Source: Ulva prolifera
Lineage: Eukaryota > Chlorophyta > Ulvophyceae > Ulvales > Ulvaceae
Direction of reading: 5' to 3'
Assembly: GCA_023078555.1 (NCBI GenBank)
Contig: CM041197.1
Location: 5,601,810-5,665,809, forward strand
Length of the DNA stretch: 64,000 bases
The translations under genes were made by a program, and so were the position numbers. Below the pieces are notes generated by a model, which searched no databases, had not been told where the DNA came from, and saw nothing but the letters and a program-made list of their open reading frames with translations. This document shows, one piece after another, positions 20,013 to 32,000 of the stretch. The number at the start of each line of letters is the position of its first letter. Within the stretch, counting starts at the first letter, position 1.

Positions 20013-20032
20013 GCCTTTGTAAGATCATGACA
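20013..20032 (+). repeat. 20-bp terminal sequence, 3' end copy
   Basis: These are the last 20 bp of the element, ending CATGACA before the ggct duplication. They are identical to 19352-19371. The terminal tgtcatg/tgtcgtg similarity to the element start, in inverted orientation, marks the integrase-recognised ends. Confidence 0.8.
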
Positions 20033-20036
20033 GGCT
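20033..20036. repeat. Target-site duplication, right copy (ggct)
   Basis: This repeats the ggct seen at 10161-10164, after which the type B monomer resumes in register (ggctcatcgagaaatgatt). It defines the right edge of the insertion. Confidence 0.85.
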
Positions 20037-23000
20037 CATCGAGAAATGATTTTTCACACGTCGAAGTTGAGTGCTTCACTACAACACACTCTTCACATGA
20101 TATAGGTGTGTGTGACCTTTGCGCACGTCCGTTAAGAGCAACATGCTTCCCTGTCACCTTGAAGTTGAAAAGTTCACAGGTGCTGAATATGTAATGTATT
20201 GGCTCATCGAGAATTGATTTTCCACACGTCGAAGTTGGGTGCTTTACTACAACACACTATTCACATGACATAGGTGTGTGTGACCTTTGCGCACGTCTGT
20301 TAAGAGCAACATGCTTCCCTGTCACCTAGTAGTTGAAAAGTTGACAGGCGCTGTATATGGCATGCATTTACTCAGCGAGAAGAGAATTCGACACATTGGA
20401 TCAGAGCGCTACTCTAGAACAGACTTATCACAAGACATAGGTGTGTGTGACCTTTGCGCACGTCCGTTAAGAGCAACATGCTTCCCTGTCACCTTGAAGT
20501 TGAAAAGTTTACAGGTGCTGGATATGTAATGTATTGGCTCATCGAGAAAAGATTTTCCACACGTCGAAGTTGAGTGCTTTACTACAACACACTCTTCACA
20601 TGACATAGGTGTGTGTGACCTTTGCGCACGTCCGTTAAGAGCAACATGCTTCCCTGTCACCTTGAAGTTGAAAAGTTCACAGGTGCTGAATATGTAATGT
20701 ATTGGCTCATCGAGAAAAGATTTTTCACACGTCGAAGTTGAGTGCTTTACTACAACACACTTAACACAAGATATAGGTGTGTGTGACCTTTGCGCACGTC
20801 CGTTAAAGCGCAACCGGGTTCCCTGTCACCTTGAAGTTGAAAAGTTCACAGGTGCTAAATATGTAATGTATTGGCTCATCGAGAAATGATTTTTCACACG
20901 TCGAAGTTGAGTGCTTCACTACAACACACTCTTCACATGACATAGGTGTGTGTGACCTTTGCGCACGTCCGTTAAGAGCAACATGCTTCCCTGTCACCTT
21001 GAAGTTGAAAAGTTCACAGGTGCTGAATATGTAATGTATTGGCTCATCGAGACAAGATTTTCCACACGTCAAAGTTGAGTGCTTTACTACAACACACTCT
21101 TCACATGACATAGGTGTGTGTGACCTTTGCGCACGTCCGTTCAGAGCAACATGCTTCCCTGTCACCTTGAAGTTGAAAAGTTCACAGGTGCTGAATATGT
21201 AATGTATTGGCTCATCGAGACAAGATTTTCCACACGTCAAAGTTGAGTGCTTTACTACAACACACTCTTCACATGACATAGGTGTGTGTGACCTTTGCGC
21301 ACGTCCGTTAAGAGCAACATGCTTCCCTGTCACCTTGAAGTTGAAAAGTTTACAGGTGCTGGATATGTAATGTATTGGCTCATCGAGAAAAGATTTTCCA
21401 CACGTCGAAGTTGAGTGCTTTACTACAACACACTCTTCACATGACATAGGTGTGTGTGACCTTTGCGCACGTCCGTTAAGAGCAACATGCTTCCCTGTCA
21501 CCTTGAAGTTGAAAAGTTCACAGGTGCTGAATATGTAATGTATTGGCTCATCGAGAAAAGATTTTCCACACGTCGAAGTTGAGTGCTTTACTACAACACA
21601 CTTAACACAAGATATAGGTGTGTGTGACCTTTGCGCACGTCCGTTAAAGCGCAACCGGGTTCCCTGTCACCTTGAAGTTGAAAAGTTCACAGGTGCTGGA
21701 TATGTAATGTATTGGCTCATCGAGAAATGATTTTCCACACGTCGAAGTTGAGTGCTTCACTACACCACACTCTTCACATGACATAGGTGTGTGTGACCTT
21801 TGCGCACGTCTGTTAAGAGCAACATGCTTCCCTGTCACCTTGAAGTTGAAAAGTTCACAGGTGCTGATTATGTAATGTATTGGCTCATCGAGAAATGATT
21901 TTTCACACGTCGAAGTTAAGTGCTTTACTACAACACACTCTACACATGACATAGGTGTGTGTGACCTTTGCGCACGTCCGTTAAAGCGCAACCGGCGTCC
22001 CTGTCACCTAGTAGTTGAAAAGTTCACAGGCGCTGTATATGGCATGCATTTACTCAGCGAGAAGAGAATTCGACACATTGGATCAGAGCGCTACTCTAGA
22101 ACACACTTATCACAAGACATATGTGTGTGTGACCTTTGCGCACGTCCGTTAAGAGCAACATGTTTCCCTGTCACCTTGAAGTTGAAAAGTTCACAGGTGC
22201 TGGATATGTAATGTATTGGCTCATCGAGAAAAGATTTTCCACACGTCGAAGTTGAGTGCTTTACTGCAACAGACTCTACACATGACATAGGTGTGTGTTA
22301 CCTTTGCGCACGTCCGTTAAGAGCAACATGCTTCCCTGTCACCTTGAAGTTGAAAAGTTCACAGGTGCTGAATATGTAATGTATTGGCTCATCGAGAAAT
22401 GATTTTTCACACGTCGAAGTTAAGTGCTTTACTACAACACACTCTACACATGACATAGGTGTATGTGACCTTTGGGCACGTCCGTTAAAGCGCAACCGGC
22501 GTCCCTGTCACCTAGTAGTTGAAAAGTTCACAGGCGCTGTATATGGCATGCATTTACTCAGCGAGAAGAGAATTCGACACATTGGATCAGAGCGCTACTC
22601 TAGAACACACTTATCACAAGACATATGTGTGTGTGACCTTTGCGCACGTCCGTTAAGAGCAACATGCTTCCCTGTCACCTTGAAGTTGAAAAGTTCACAG
22701 GTGCTGAATATGTAATGTATTGGCTCATCGAGAATTGATTTTCCACACGTCGAAGTTGAGTGCTTCACTACACCACACTCTTCACATGACATAGGTGTGT
22801 GTGACCTTTGCGCACGTCCGTTAAGAGCAACATGCTTCCCTGTCACCTTGAAGTTGAAAAGTTCACAGGTGCTGAATATGTAATGTATTGGCTCATCGAG
22901 AAAAGAGTTTCCACACGTCGAAGTTGGGTGCTTTACTACAACACACTATTCACATGACATAGGTGTGTGTGACCTTTGCGCACGTCTGTTAAGAGCAACA

Positions 23001-23680
23001 TGCTTCCCTGTCACCTAGTAGTTGAAAAGTTGACAGGCGCTGTATATGGCATGCATTTACTCAGCGAGAAGAGAATTCGACACATTGGATCAGAGCGCTA
23101 CTCTAGAACAGACTTATCACAAGACATAGGTGTGTGTGACCTTTGCGCACGTCCGTTAAGAGCAACATGCTTCCCTGTCACCTTGAAGTTGAAAAGTTCA
23201 CAGGTGCTGAATATGTAATGTATTGGCTCATCGAGAAAAGATTTTTCACACGTCGAAGTTGAGTGCTTTACTACAACACACTTAACACAAGATATAGGTG
23301 TGTGTGACCTTTGCGCACGTCCGTTAAAGCGCAACCGGCGTCCCTGTCACCTAGTAGTTGAAAAGTTCACAGGCGCTGTATATGGCATGCATTTACTCAG
23401 CGAGAAGAGAATTCGACACATTGGATCAGAGCGCTACTCTAGAACACACTTATCACAAGACATATGTGTGTGTGACCTTTGCGCACGTCCGTTAAGAGCA
23501 ACATGCTTCCCTGTCACCTTGAAGTTGAAAAGTTCACAGGTGCTGAATATGTAATGTATTGGCTCATCGAGAAAAGAGTTTCCACACGTCGAAGTTGAGT
23601 GCTTTACTACAACACACTATTCACATGACATAGGTGTGTGTGACCTTTGCGCACGTCCGTTAAGAGCAACATGCTTCCCT

Positions 23681-25620
23681 GTCACCTAGTAGTTGAAAAG
23701 TTGACAGGCGCTGTATATGGCATGCATTTACTCAGCGAGAAGAGAATTCGACACATTGGATCAGAGCGCTACTCTAGAACACACTTATCACAAGACATAT
23801 GTGTGTGTGACCTTTGCGCACGTCCGTTAAGAGCAACATGTTTCCCTGTCACCTTGAAGTTGAAAAGTTCACAGGTGCTAGATATGTAATGTATTGGCTC
23901 ATCGAGAAATGATTTTTCACACGTCGAAGTTGAGTGCTTTACTACAACACACTTAACACAAGATATAGGTGTGTGTGACCTTTGCGCACGTCCGTTAAAG
24001 CGCAACCGGGTTCCCTGTCACCTTGAAGTTGAAAAGTTCACAGGTGCTAAATATGTAATGTATTGGCTCATCGAGAAATGATTTTTCACACGTCGAAGTT
24101 GAGTGCTTCACTACAACACACTCTTCACATGACATAGGTGTGTGTGACCTTTGCGCACGTCCGTTAAGAGCAACATGCTTCCCTGTCACCTTGAAGTTGA
24201 AAAGTTCACAGGTGCTGAATATGTAATGTATTGGCTCATCGAGAAATGATTTTCCACACGTCGAAGTTGAGTGCTTCACTACACCACACTCTTCACATGA
24301 CATAGGTGTGTGTGACCTTTGCGCACGTCCGTTAAGAGCAACATGCTTCCCTGTCACCTTGAAGTTGAAAAGTTCACAGGTGCTAAATATGTAATGTATT
24401 GGCTCATCGAGAAATGATTTTTCACACGTCGAAGTTGAGTGCTTCACTACAACACACTCTTCACATGACATAGGTGTGTGTGACCTTTGCGCACGTCCGT
24501 TAAGAGCAACATGCTTCCCTGTCACCTTGAAGTTGAAAAGTTCACATGTGCTAAATATGTAATGTATTGGCTCATCGAGAAATGATTTTTCACACGTCGA
24601 AGTTGAGTGCTTCACTACAACACACTCTTCACATGATATAGGTGTGTGTGACCTTTGCGCACGTCCGTTAAGAGCAACATGCTTCCCTGTCACCTTGAAG
24701 TTGAAAAGTTCACAGGTGCTGAATATGTAATGTATTGGCTCATCAAGACAAGATTTTCTACACGTCAAAGTTGAGTGCTTTACTACAACACACTCTTCAC
24801 ATGACATAGGTGTGTGTGACCTTTGCGCACGTCCGTTAAGAGCAACATGCTTCCCTGTCACCTTGAAGTTGAAAAGTTTACAGGTGCTGGATATGTAATG
24901 TATTGGCTCATCGAGGAAAGATTTTCCACACGTCGAAGTTGAGTGCTTTACTACAACACACTCTTCACATGACATAGGTGTGTGTGACCTTTGTGCACGT
25001 CCGTTCAGAGCAACATGCTTCCCTGTCACCTTGAAGTTGAAAAGTTCACAGGTGCTGAATATGTAATGTATTGGCTCATCGAGAAAAGATTTTTCACACG
25101 TCGAAGTTGAGTGCTTTACTACAACACACTTAACACAAGATATAGGTGTGTGTGACCTTTGCGCACGTCCGTTAAGAGCAACATGCTTCCCTGTCACCTT
25201 GAAGTTGAAAAGTTCACAGGTGCTGATTATGTAATGTATTGGCTCATCGAGAAATGATTTTTCACACGTCGAAGTTAAGTGCTTTACTACAACACACTCT
25301 ACACATGACATAGGTGTGTGTGACCTTTGCGCACGTCCGTTAAAGCGCAACCGGCGTCCCTGTCACCTAGTAGTTGAAAAGTTCACAGGCGCTGTATATG
25401 GCATGCATTTACTCAGCGAGAAGAGAATTCGACACATTGGATCAGAGCGCTACTCTAGAACACACTTATCACAAGACATATGTGTGTGTGACCTTTGCGC
25501 ACGTCCGTTAAGAGCAACATGTTTCCCTGTCACCTTGAAGTTGAAAAGTTCACAGGTGCTGGATATGTAATGTATTGGCTCATCGAGAAAAGATTTTCCA
25601 CACGTCGAAGTTGAGTGCTT
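23681..25620 (+). repeat. Higher-order block, first copy (13-monomer shift)
   Basis: About 1940 bp recur at 25866-27805, 2185 bp downstream. Shared rare markers include cacatgtgctaaat (near 24543), tcaagacaagattttctac (near 24742) and tcgaggaaag (near 24911), each present at the same offset in the partner. The two translate identically across the long minus-strand frame, so the copies are nearly unchanged. Confidence 0.88.
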
Positions 25621-25865
25621 CACTACAACACACTCTTCACATGACATAGGTGTGTGTGACCTTTGCGCACGTCCGTTAAGAGCAACATGCTTCCCTGTCA
25701 CCTAGTAGTTGAAAAGTTCACAGGCGCTGAATATGTAATGTATTGGCTCATCGAGAAAAGATTTTTCACACGTCGAAGTTGAGTGCTTTACTACAACACA
25801 CTTAACACAAGATATAGGTGTGTGTGACCTTTGCGCACGTCCGTTAAAGCGCAACCGGCGTCCCT

Positions 25866-27805
25866 GTCACCTAGTAGTTGAAAAGTTGACAGGCGCTGTA
25901 TATGGCATGCATTTACTCAGCGAGAAGAGAATTCGACACATTGGATCAGAGCGCTACTCTAGAACACACTTATCACAAGACATATGTGTGTGTGACCTTT
26001 GCGCACGTCCGTTAAGAGCAACATGTTTCCCTGTCACCTTGAAGTTGAAAAGTTCACAGGTGCTAGATATGTAATGTATTGGCTCATCGAGAAATGATTT
26101 TTCACACGTCGAAGTTGAGTGCTTTACTACAACACACTTAACACAAGATATAGGTGTGTGTGACCTTTGCGCACGTCCGTTAAAGCGCAACCGGGTTCCC
26201 TGTCACCTTGAAGTTGAAAAGTTCACAGGTGCTAAATATGTAATGTATTGGCTCATCGAGAAATGATTTTTCACACGTCGAAGTTGAGTGCTTCACTACA
26301 ACACACTCTTCACATGACATAGGTGTGTGTGACCTTTGCGCACGTCCGTTAAGAGCAACATGCTTCCCTGTCACCTTGAAGTTGAAAAGTTCACAGGTGC
26401 TGAATATGTAATGTATTGGCTCATCGAGAAATGATTTTCCACACGTCGAAGTTGAGTGCTTCACTACACCACACTCTTCACATGACATAGGTGTGTGTGA
26501 CCTTTGCGCACGTCCGTTAAGAGCAACATGCTTCCCTGTCACCTTGAAGTTGAAAAGTTCACAGGTGCTAAATATGTAATGTATTGGCTCATCGAGAAAT
26601 GATTTTTCACACGTCGAAGTTGAGTGCTTCACTACAACACACTCTTCACATGACATAGGTGTGTGTGACCTTTGCGCACGTCCGTTAAGAGCAACATGCT
26701 TCCCTGTCACCTTGAAGTTGAAAAGTTCACATGTGCTAAATATGTAATGTATTGGCTCATCGAGAAATGATTTTTCACACGTCGAAGTTGAGTGCTTCAC
26801 TACAACACACTCTTCACATGATATAGGTGTGTGTGACCTTTGCGCACGTCCGTTAAGAGCAACATGCTTCCCTGTCACCTTGAAGTTGAAAAGTTCACAG
26901 GTGCTGAATATGTAATGTATTGGCTCATCAAGACAAGATTTTCTACACGTCAAAGTTGAGTGCTTTACTACAACACACTCTTCACATGACATAGGTGTGT
27001 GTGACCTTTGCGCACGTCCGTTAAGAGCAACATGCTTCCCTGTCACCTTGAAGTTGAAAAGTTTACAGGTGCTGGATATGTAATGTATTGGCTCATCGAG
27101 GAAAGATTTTCCACACGTCGAAGTTGAGTGCTTTACTACAACACACTCTTCACATGACATAGGTGTGTGTGACCTTTGTGCACGTCCGTTCAGAGCAACA
27201 TGCTTCCCTGTCACCTTGAAGTTGAAAAGTTCACAGGTGCTGAATATGTAATGTATTGGCTCATCGAGAAAAGATTTTTCACACGTCGAAGTTGAGTGCT
27301 TTACTACAACACACTTAACACAAGATATAGGTGTGTGTGACCTTTGCGCACGTCCGTTAAGAGCAACATGCTTCCCTGTCACCTTGAAGTTGAAAAGTTC
27401 ACAGGTGCTGATTATGTAATGTATTGGCTCATCGAGAAATGATTTTTCACACGTCGAAGTTAAGTGCTTTACTACAACACACTCTACACATGACATAGGT
27501 GTGTGTGACCTTTGCGCACGTCCGTTAAAGCGCAACCGGCGTCCCTGTCACCTAGTAGTTGAAAAGTTCACAGGCGCTGTATATGGCATGCATTTACTCA
27601 GCGAGAAGAGAATTCGACACATTGGATCAGAGCGCTACTCTAGAACACACTTATCACAAGACATATGTGTGTGTGACCTTTGCGCACGTCCGTTAAGAGC
27701 AACATGTTTCCCTGTCACCTTGAAGTTGAAAAGTTCACAGGTGCTGGATATGTAATGTATTGGCTCATCGAGAAAAGATTTTCCACACGTCGAAGTTGAG
27801 TGCTT
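25866..27805 (+). repeat. Higher-order block, second copy (13-monomer shift)
   Basis: Partner of 23681-25620 at 2185 bp. It ends where the next monomer reads tgctttactgcaacag instead of tgcttcactacaac. About 245 bp separate the copies, including an A-to-B hybrid monomer near 25700-25740. Confidence 0.88.
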
Positions 27806-29012
27806 TACTGCAACAGACTCTACACATGACATAGGTGTGTGTGACCTTTGCGCACGTCCGTTAAGAGCAACATGCTTCCCTGTCACCTTGAAGTTGAAAA
27901 GTTCACAGGTGCTGAATATGTAATGTATTGGCTCATCGAGAAATGATTTTTCACACGTCGAAGTTAAGTGCTTTACTACAACACACTCTACACATGACAT
28001 AGGTGTATGTGACCTTTGGGCACGTCCGTTAAAGCGCAACCGGCGTCCCTGTCACCTAGTAGTTGAAAAGTTCACAGGCGCTGTATATGGCATGCATTTA
28101 CTCAGCGAGAAGAGAATTCGACACATTGGATCAGAGCGCTACTCTAGAACACACTTATCACAAGACATATGTGTGTGTGACCTTTGCGCACGTCCGTTAA
28201 GAGCAACATGCTTCCCTGTCACCTTGAAGTTGAAAAGTTCACAGGTGCTGAATATGTAATGTATTGGCTCATCGAGAATTGATTTTCCACACGTCGAAGT
28301 TGAGTGCTTCACTACACCACACTCTTCACATGACATAGGTGTGTGTGACCTTTGCGCACGTCCGTTAAGAGCAACATGCTTCCCTGTCACCTTGAAGTTG
28401 AAAAGTTCACAGGTGCTGAATATGTAATGTATTGGCTCATCGAGACAAGATTTTCCACACGTCAAAGTTGAGTGCTTTACTACAACACACTCTTCACATG
28501 ACATAGGTGTGTGTGACCTTTGCGCACGTCCGTTCAGAGCAACATGCTTCCCTGTCACCTTGAAGTTGAAAAGTTCACAGGTGCTGAATATGTAATGTAT
28601 TGGCTCATCGAGACAAGATTTTCCACACGTCAAAGTTGAGTGCTTTACTACAACACACTCTTCACATGACATAGGTGTGTTTGACCTTTGCGCACGTCCG
28701 TTCAGAGCAACATGCTTCCCTGTCACCTTGAAGTTGAAAAGTTCACAGGTGCTAAATATGTAATGTATTGGCTCATCGAGAAATGATTTTTCACACGTCG
28801 AAGTTGAGTGCTTCACTACACCACACTCTTCACATGACATAGGTGTGTGTGACCTTTGCGCACGTCTGTTAAGAGCAACATGCTTCCCTGTCACCTTGAA
28901 GTTGAAAAGTTCACAGGTGCTGATTATGTAATGTATTGGCTCATCGAGAAATGATTTTTCACACGTCGAAGTTAAGTGCTTTACTACAACACACTCTACA
29001 CATGACATAGGT

Positions 29013-32000
29013 GTGTGTGACCTTTGCGCACGTCCGTTAAAGCGCAACCGGCGTCCCTGTCACCTAGTAGTTGAAAAGTTCACAGGCGCTGTATATGGCA
29101 TGCATTTACTCAGCGAGAAGAGAATTCGACACATTGGATCAGAGCGCTACTCTAGAACACACTTATCACAAGACATATGTGTGTGTGACCTTTGCGCACG
29201 TCCGTTAAGAGCAACATGTTTCCCTGTCACCTTGAAGTTGAAAAGTTCACAGGTGCTGGATATGTAATGTATTGGCTCATCGAGAAAAGATTTTCCACAC
29301 GTCGAAGTTGAGTGCTTTACTGCAACAGACTCTACACATGACATAGGTGTGTGTGACCTTTGCGCACGTCCGTTAAGAGCAACATGCTTCCCTGTCACCT
29401 TGAAGTTGAAAAGTTCACAGGTGCTGAATATGTAATGTATTGGCTCATCGAGAAATGATTTTTCACACGTCGAAGTTAAGTGCTTTACTACAACACACTC
29501 TACACATGACATAGGTGTGTGTGACCTTTGCGCACGTCCGTTAAAGCGCAACCGGCGTCCCTGTCACCTAGTAGTTGAAAAGTTCACAGGCGCTGTATAT
29601 GGCATGCATTTACTCAGCGAGAAGAGAATTCGACACATTGGATCAGAGCGCTACTCTAGAACACACTTATCACAAGACATATGTGTGTGTGACCTTTGCG
29701 CACGTCCGTTAAGAGCAACATGTTTCCCTGTCACCTTGAAGTTGAAAAGTTCACAGGTGCTGGATATGTAATGTATTGGCTCATCGAGAAAAGATTTTCC
29801 ACACGTCGAAGTTGAGTGCTTTACTGCAACAGACTCTACACATGACATAGGTGTGTGTGACCTTTGCGCACGTCCGTTAAGAGCAACATGCTTCCCTGTC
29901 ACCTTGAAGTTGAAAAGTTCACAGGTGCTGAATATGTAATGTATTGGCTCATCGAGACAAGATTTTCCACACGTCAAAGTTGAGTGCTTCACTACACCAC
30001 ACTCTTCACATGACATAGGTGTGTGTGACCTTTGCGCACGTCCGTTAAGAGCAACATGCTTCCCTGTCACCTTGAAGTTGAAAAGTTCACAGGTGCTGAA
30101 TATGTAATGTATTGGCTCATCGAGACAAGATTTTCCACACGTCAAAGTTGAGTGCTTTACTACAACACACTCTTCACATGACATAGGTGTGTGTGACCTT
30201 TGCGCACGTCCGTTCAGAGCAACATGCTTCCCTGTCACCTTGAAGTTGAAAAGTTCACAGGTGCTGAATATGTAATGTATTGGCTCATCGAGACAAGATT
30301 TTCCACACGTCAAAGTTGAGTGCTTTACTACAACACACTCTTCACATGACATAGGTGTGTGTGACCTTTGCGCACGTCCGTTAAAGCGCAACCGGCGTCC
30401 CTGTCACCTAGTAGTTGAAAAGTTCACAGGCGCTGTATATGGCATGCATTTACTCAGCGAGAAGAGAATTCGACACATTGGATCAGAGCGCTACTCTAGA
30501 ACACACTTATCACAAGACATATGTGTGTGTGACCTTTGCGCACGTCCGTTAAGAGCAACATGCTTCCCTGTCACCTTGAAGTTGAAAAGTTCACAGGTGC
30601 TGAATATGTAATGTATTGGCTCATCGAGAATTGATTTTCCACACGTCGAAGTTGAGTGCTTCACTACACCACACTCTTCACATGACATAGGTGTGTGTGA
30701 CCTTTGCGCACGTCCGTTAAGAGCAACATGCTTCCCTGTCACCTTGAAGTTGAAAAGTTCACAGGTGCTGAATATGTAATGTATTGGCTCATCGAGACAA
30801 GATTTTCCACACGTCAAAGTTGAGTGCTTTACTACAACACACTCTTCACATGACATAGGTGTGTGTGACCTTTGCGCACGTCCGTTCAGAGCAACATGCT
30901 TCCCTGTCACCTTGAAGTTGAAAAGTTCACAGGTGCTGAATATGTAATGTATTGGCTCATCGAGACAAGATTTTCCACACGTCAAAGTTGAGTGCTTTAC
31001 TACAACACACTCTTCACATGACATAGGTGTGTGTGACCTTTGCGCACGTCCGTTCAGAGCAACATGCTTCCCTGTCACCTTGAAGTTGAAAAGTTCACAG
31101 GTGCTGAATATGTAATGTATTGGCTCATCGAGACAAGATTTTCCACACGTCAAAGTTGAGTGCTTTACTACAACACACTCTTCACATGACATAGGTGTGT
31201 TTGACCTTTGCGCACGTCCGTTCAGAGCAACATGCTTCCCTGTCACCTTGAAGTTGAAAAGTTCACAGGTGCTAAATATGTAATGTATTGGCTCATCGAG
31301 AAATGATTTTTCACACGTCGAAGTTGAGTGCTTCACTACACCACACTCTTCACATGACATAGGTGTGTGTGACCTTTGCGCACGTCTGTTAAGAGCAACA
31401 TGCTTCCCTGTCACCTTGAAGTTGAAAAGTTCACAGGTGCTGATTATGTAATGTATTGGCTCATCGAGAAATGATTTTTCACACGTCGAAGTTAAGTGCT
31501 TTACTACAACACACTCTACACATGACATAGGTGTGTGTGACCTTTGCGCACGTCCGTTAAAGCGCAACCGGCGTCCCTGTCACCTAGTAGTTGAAAAGTT
31601 CACAGGCGCTGTATATGGCATGCATTTACTCAGCGAGAAGAGAATTCGACACATTGGATCAGAGCGCTACTCTAGAACACACTTATCACAAGACATATGT
31701 GTGTGTGACCTTTGCGCACGTCCGTTAAGAGCAACATGTTTCCCTGTCACCTTGAAGTTGAAAAGTTCACAGGTGCTGGATATGTAATGTATTGGCTCAT
31801 CGAGAAAAGATTTTCCACACGTCGAAGTTGAGTGCTTTACTGCAACAGACTCTACACATGACATAGGTGTGTGTTACCTTTGCGCACGTCCGTTAAGAGC
31901 AACATGCTTCCCTGTCACCTTGAAGTTGAAAAGTTCACAGGTGCTGAATATGTAATGTATTGGCTCATCGAGAAATGATTTTTCACACGTCGAAGTTAAG

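Larger units (their letters stand above)
10165..20032 (+). mobile_element. Ty3/gypsy-type LTR retrotransposon with PHD finger, 9868 bp, looks whole
   Basis: The element begins TGTCGTGG and ends CATGACA, giving TG...CA ends with short inverted terminal similarity, and is flanked by ggct on both sides. A 222-bp sequence at the 5' end is repeated at 19376-19597 with one mismatch, implying a recent insertion. The order is terminal repeat, leader, basic frame, Gag-like frame, retropepsin-like frame, Pol (RT, RNase H, PHD finger, integrase), terminal repeat, then a 435-bp tail. RT-RNase H before integrase places it in Ty3/gypsy (Metaviridae), not Ty1/copia. No env-like frame is seen. Gag, protease and Pol frames show no evident breaks. 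It is more GC-rich than the satellite and has no codon-level relation to it. Confidence 0.94.
19598..20032 (+). other. 3' tail of the retroelement (possible rest of the 3' LTR)
   Basis: This 435-bp segment lies between the shared 222-bp repeat and the CA end of the element. Together they make a 657-bp unit with TG...CA ends, which would be a conventional LTR if the 5' copy were complete. It is more AT-rich than the element interior. It holds a possible poly(A) signal, aataaa at 19783-19788, followed by a CAAG-rich tract. No protein-coding frame is supported. It may alternatively be sequence gained at the 3' end only. Confidence 0.6.

Noticed and set aside
10165-20032. Tyrosine-recombinase element (DIRS, PAT or Ngaro type) because of the split-repeat-like ends
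   Set aside because: Pol carries an HHCC and DDE integrase with a GPY/F module and a Ty3-type RNase H. No tyrosine recombinase is seen, and there is a target-site duplication.
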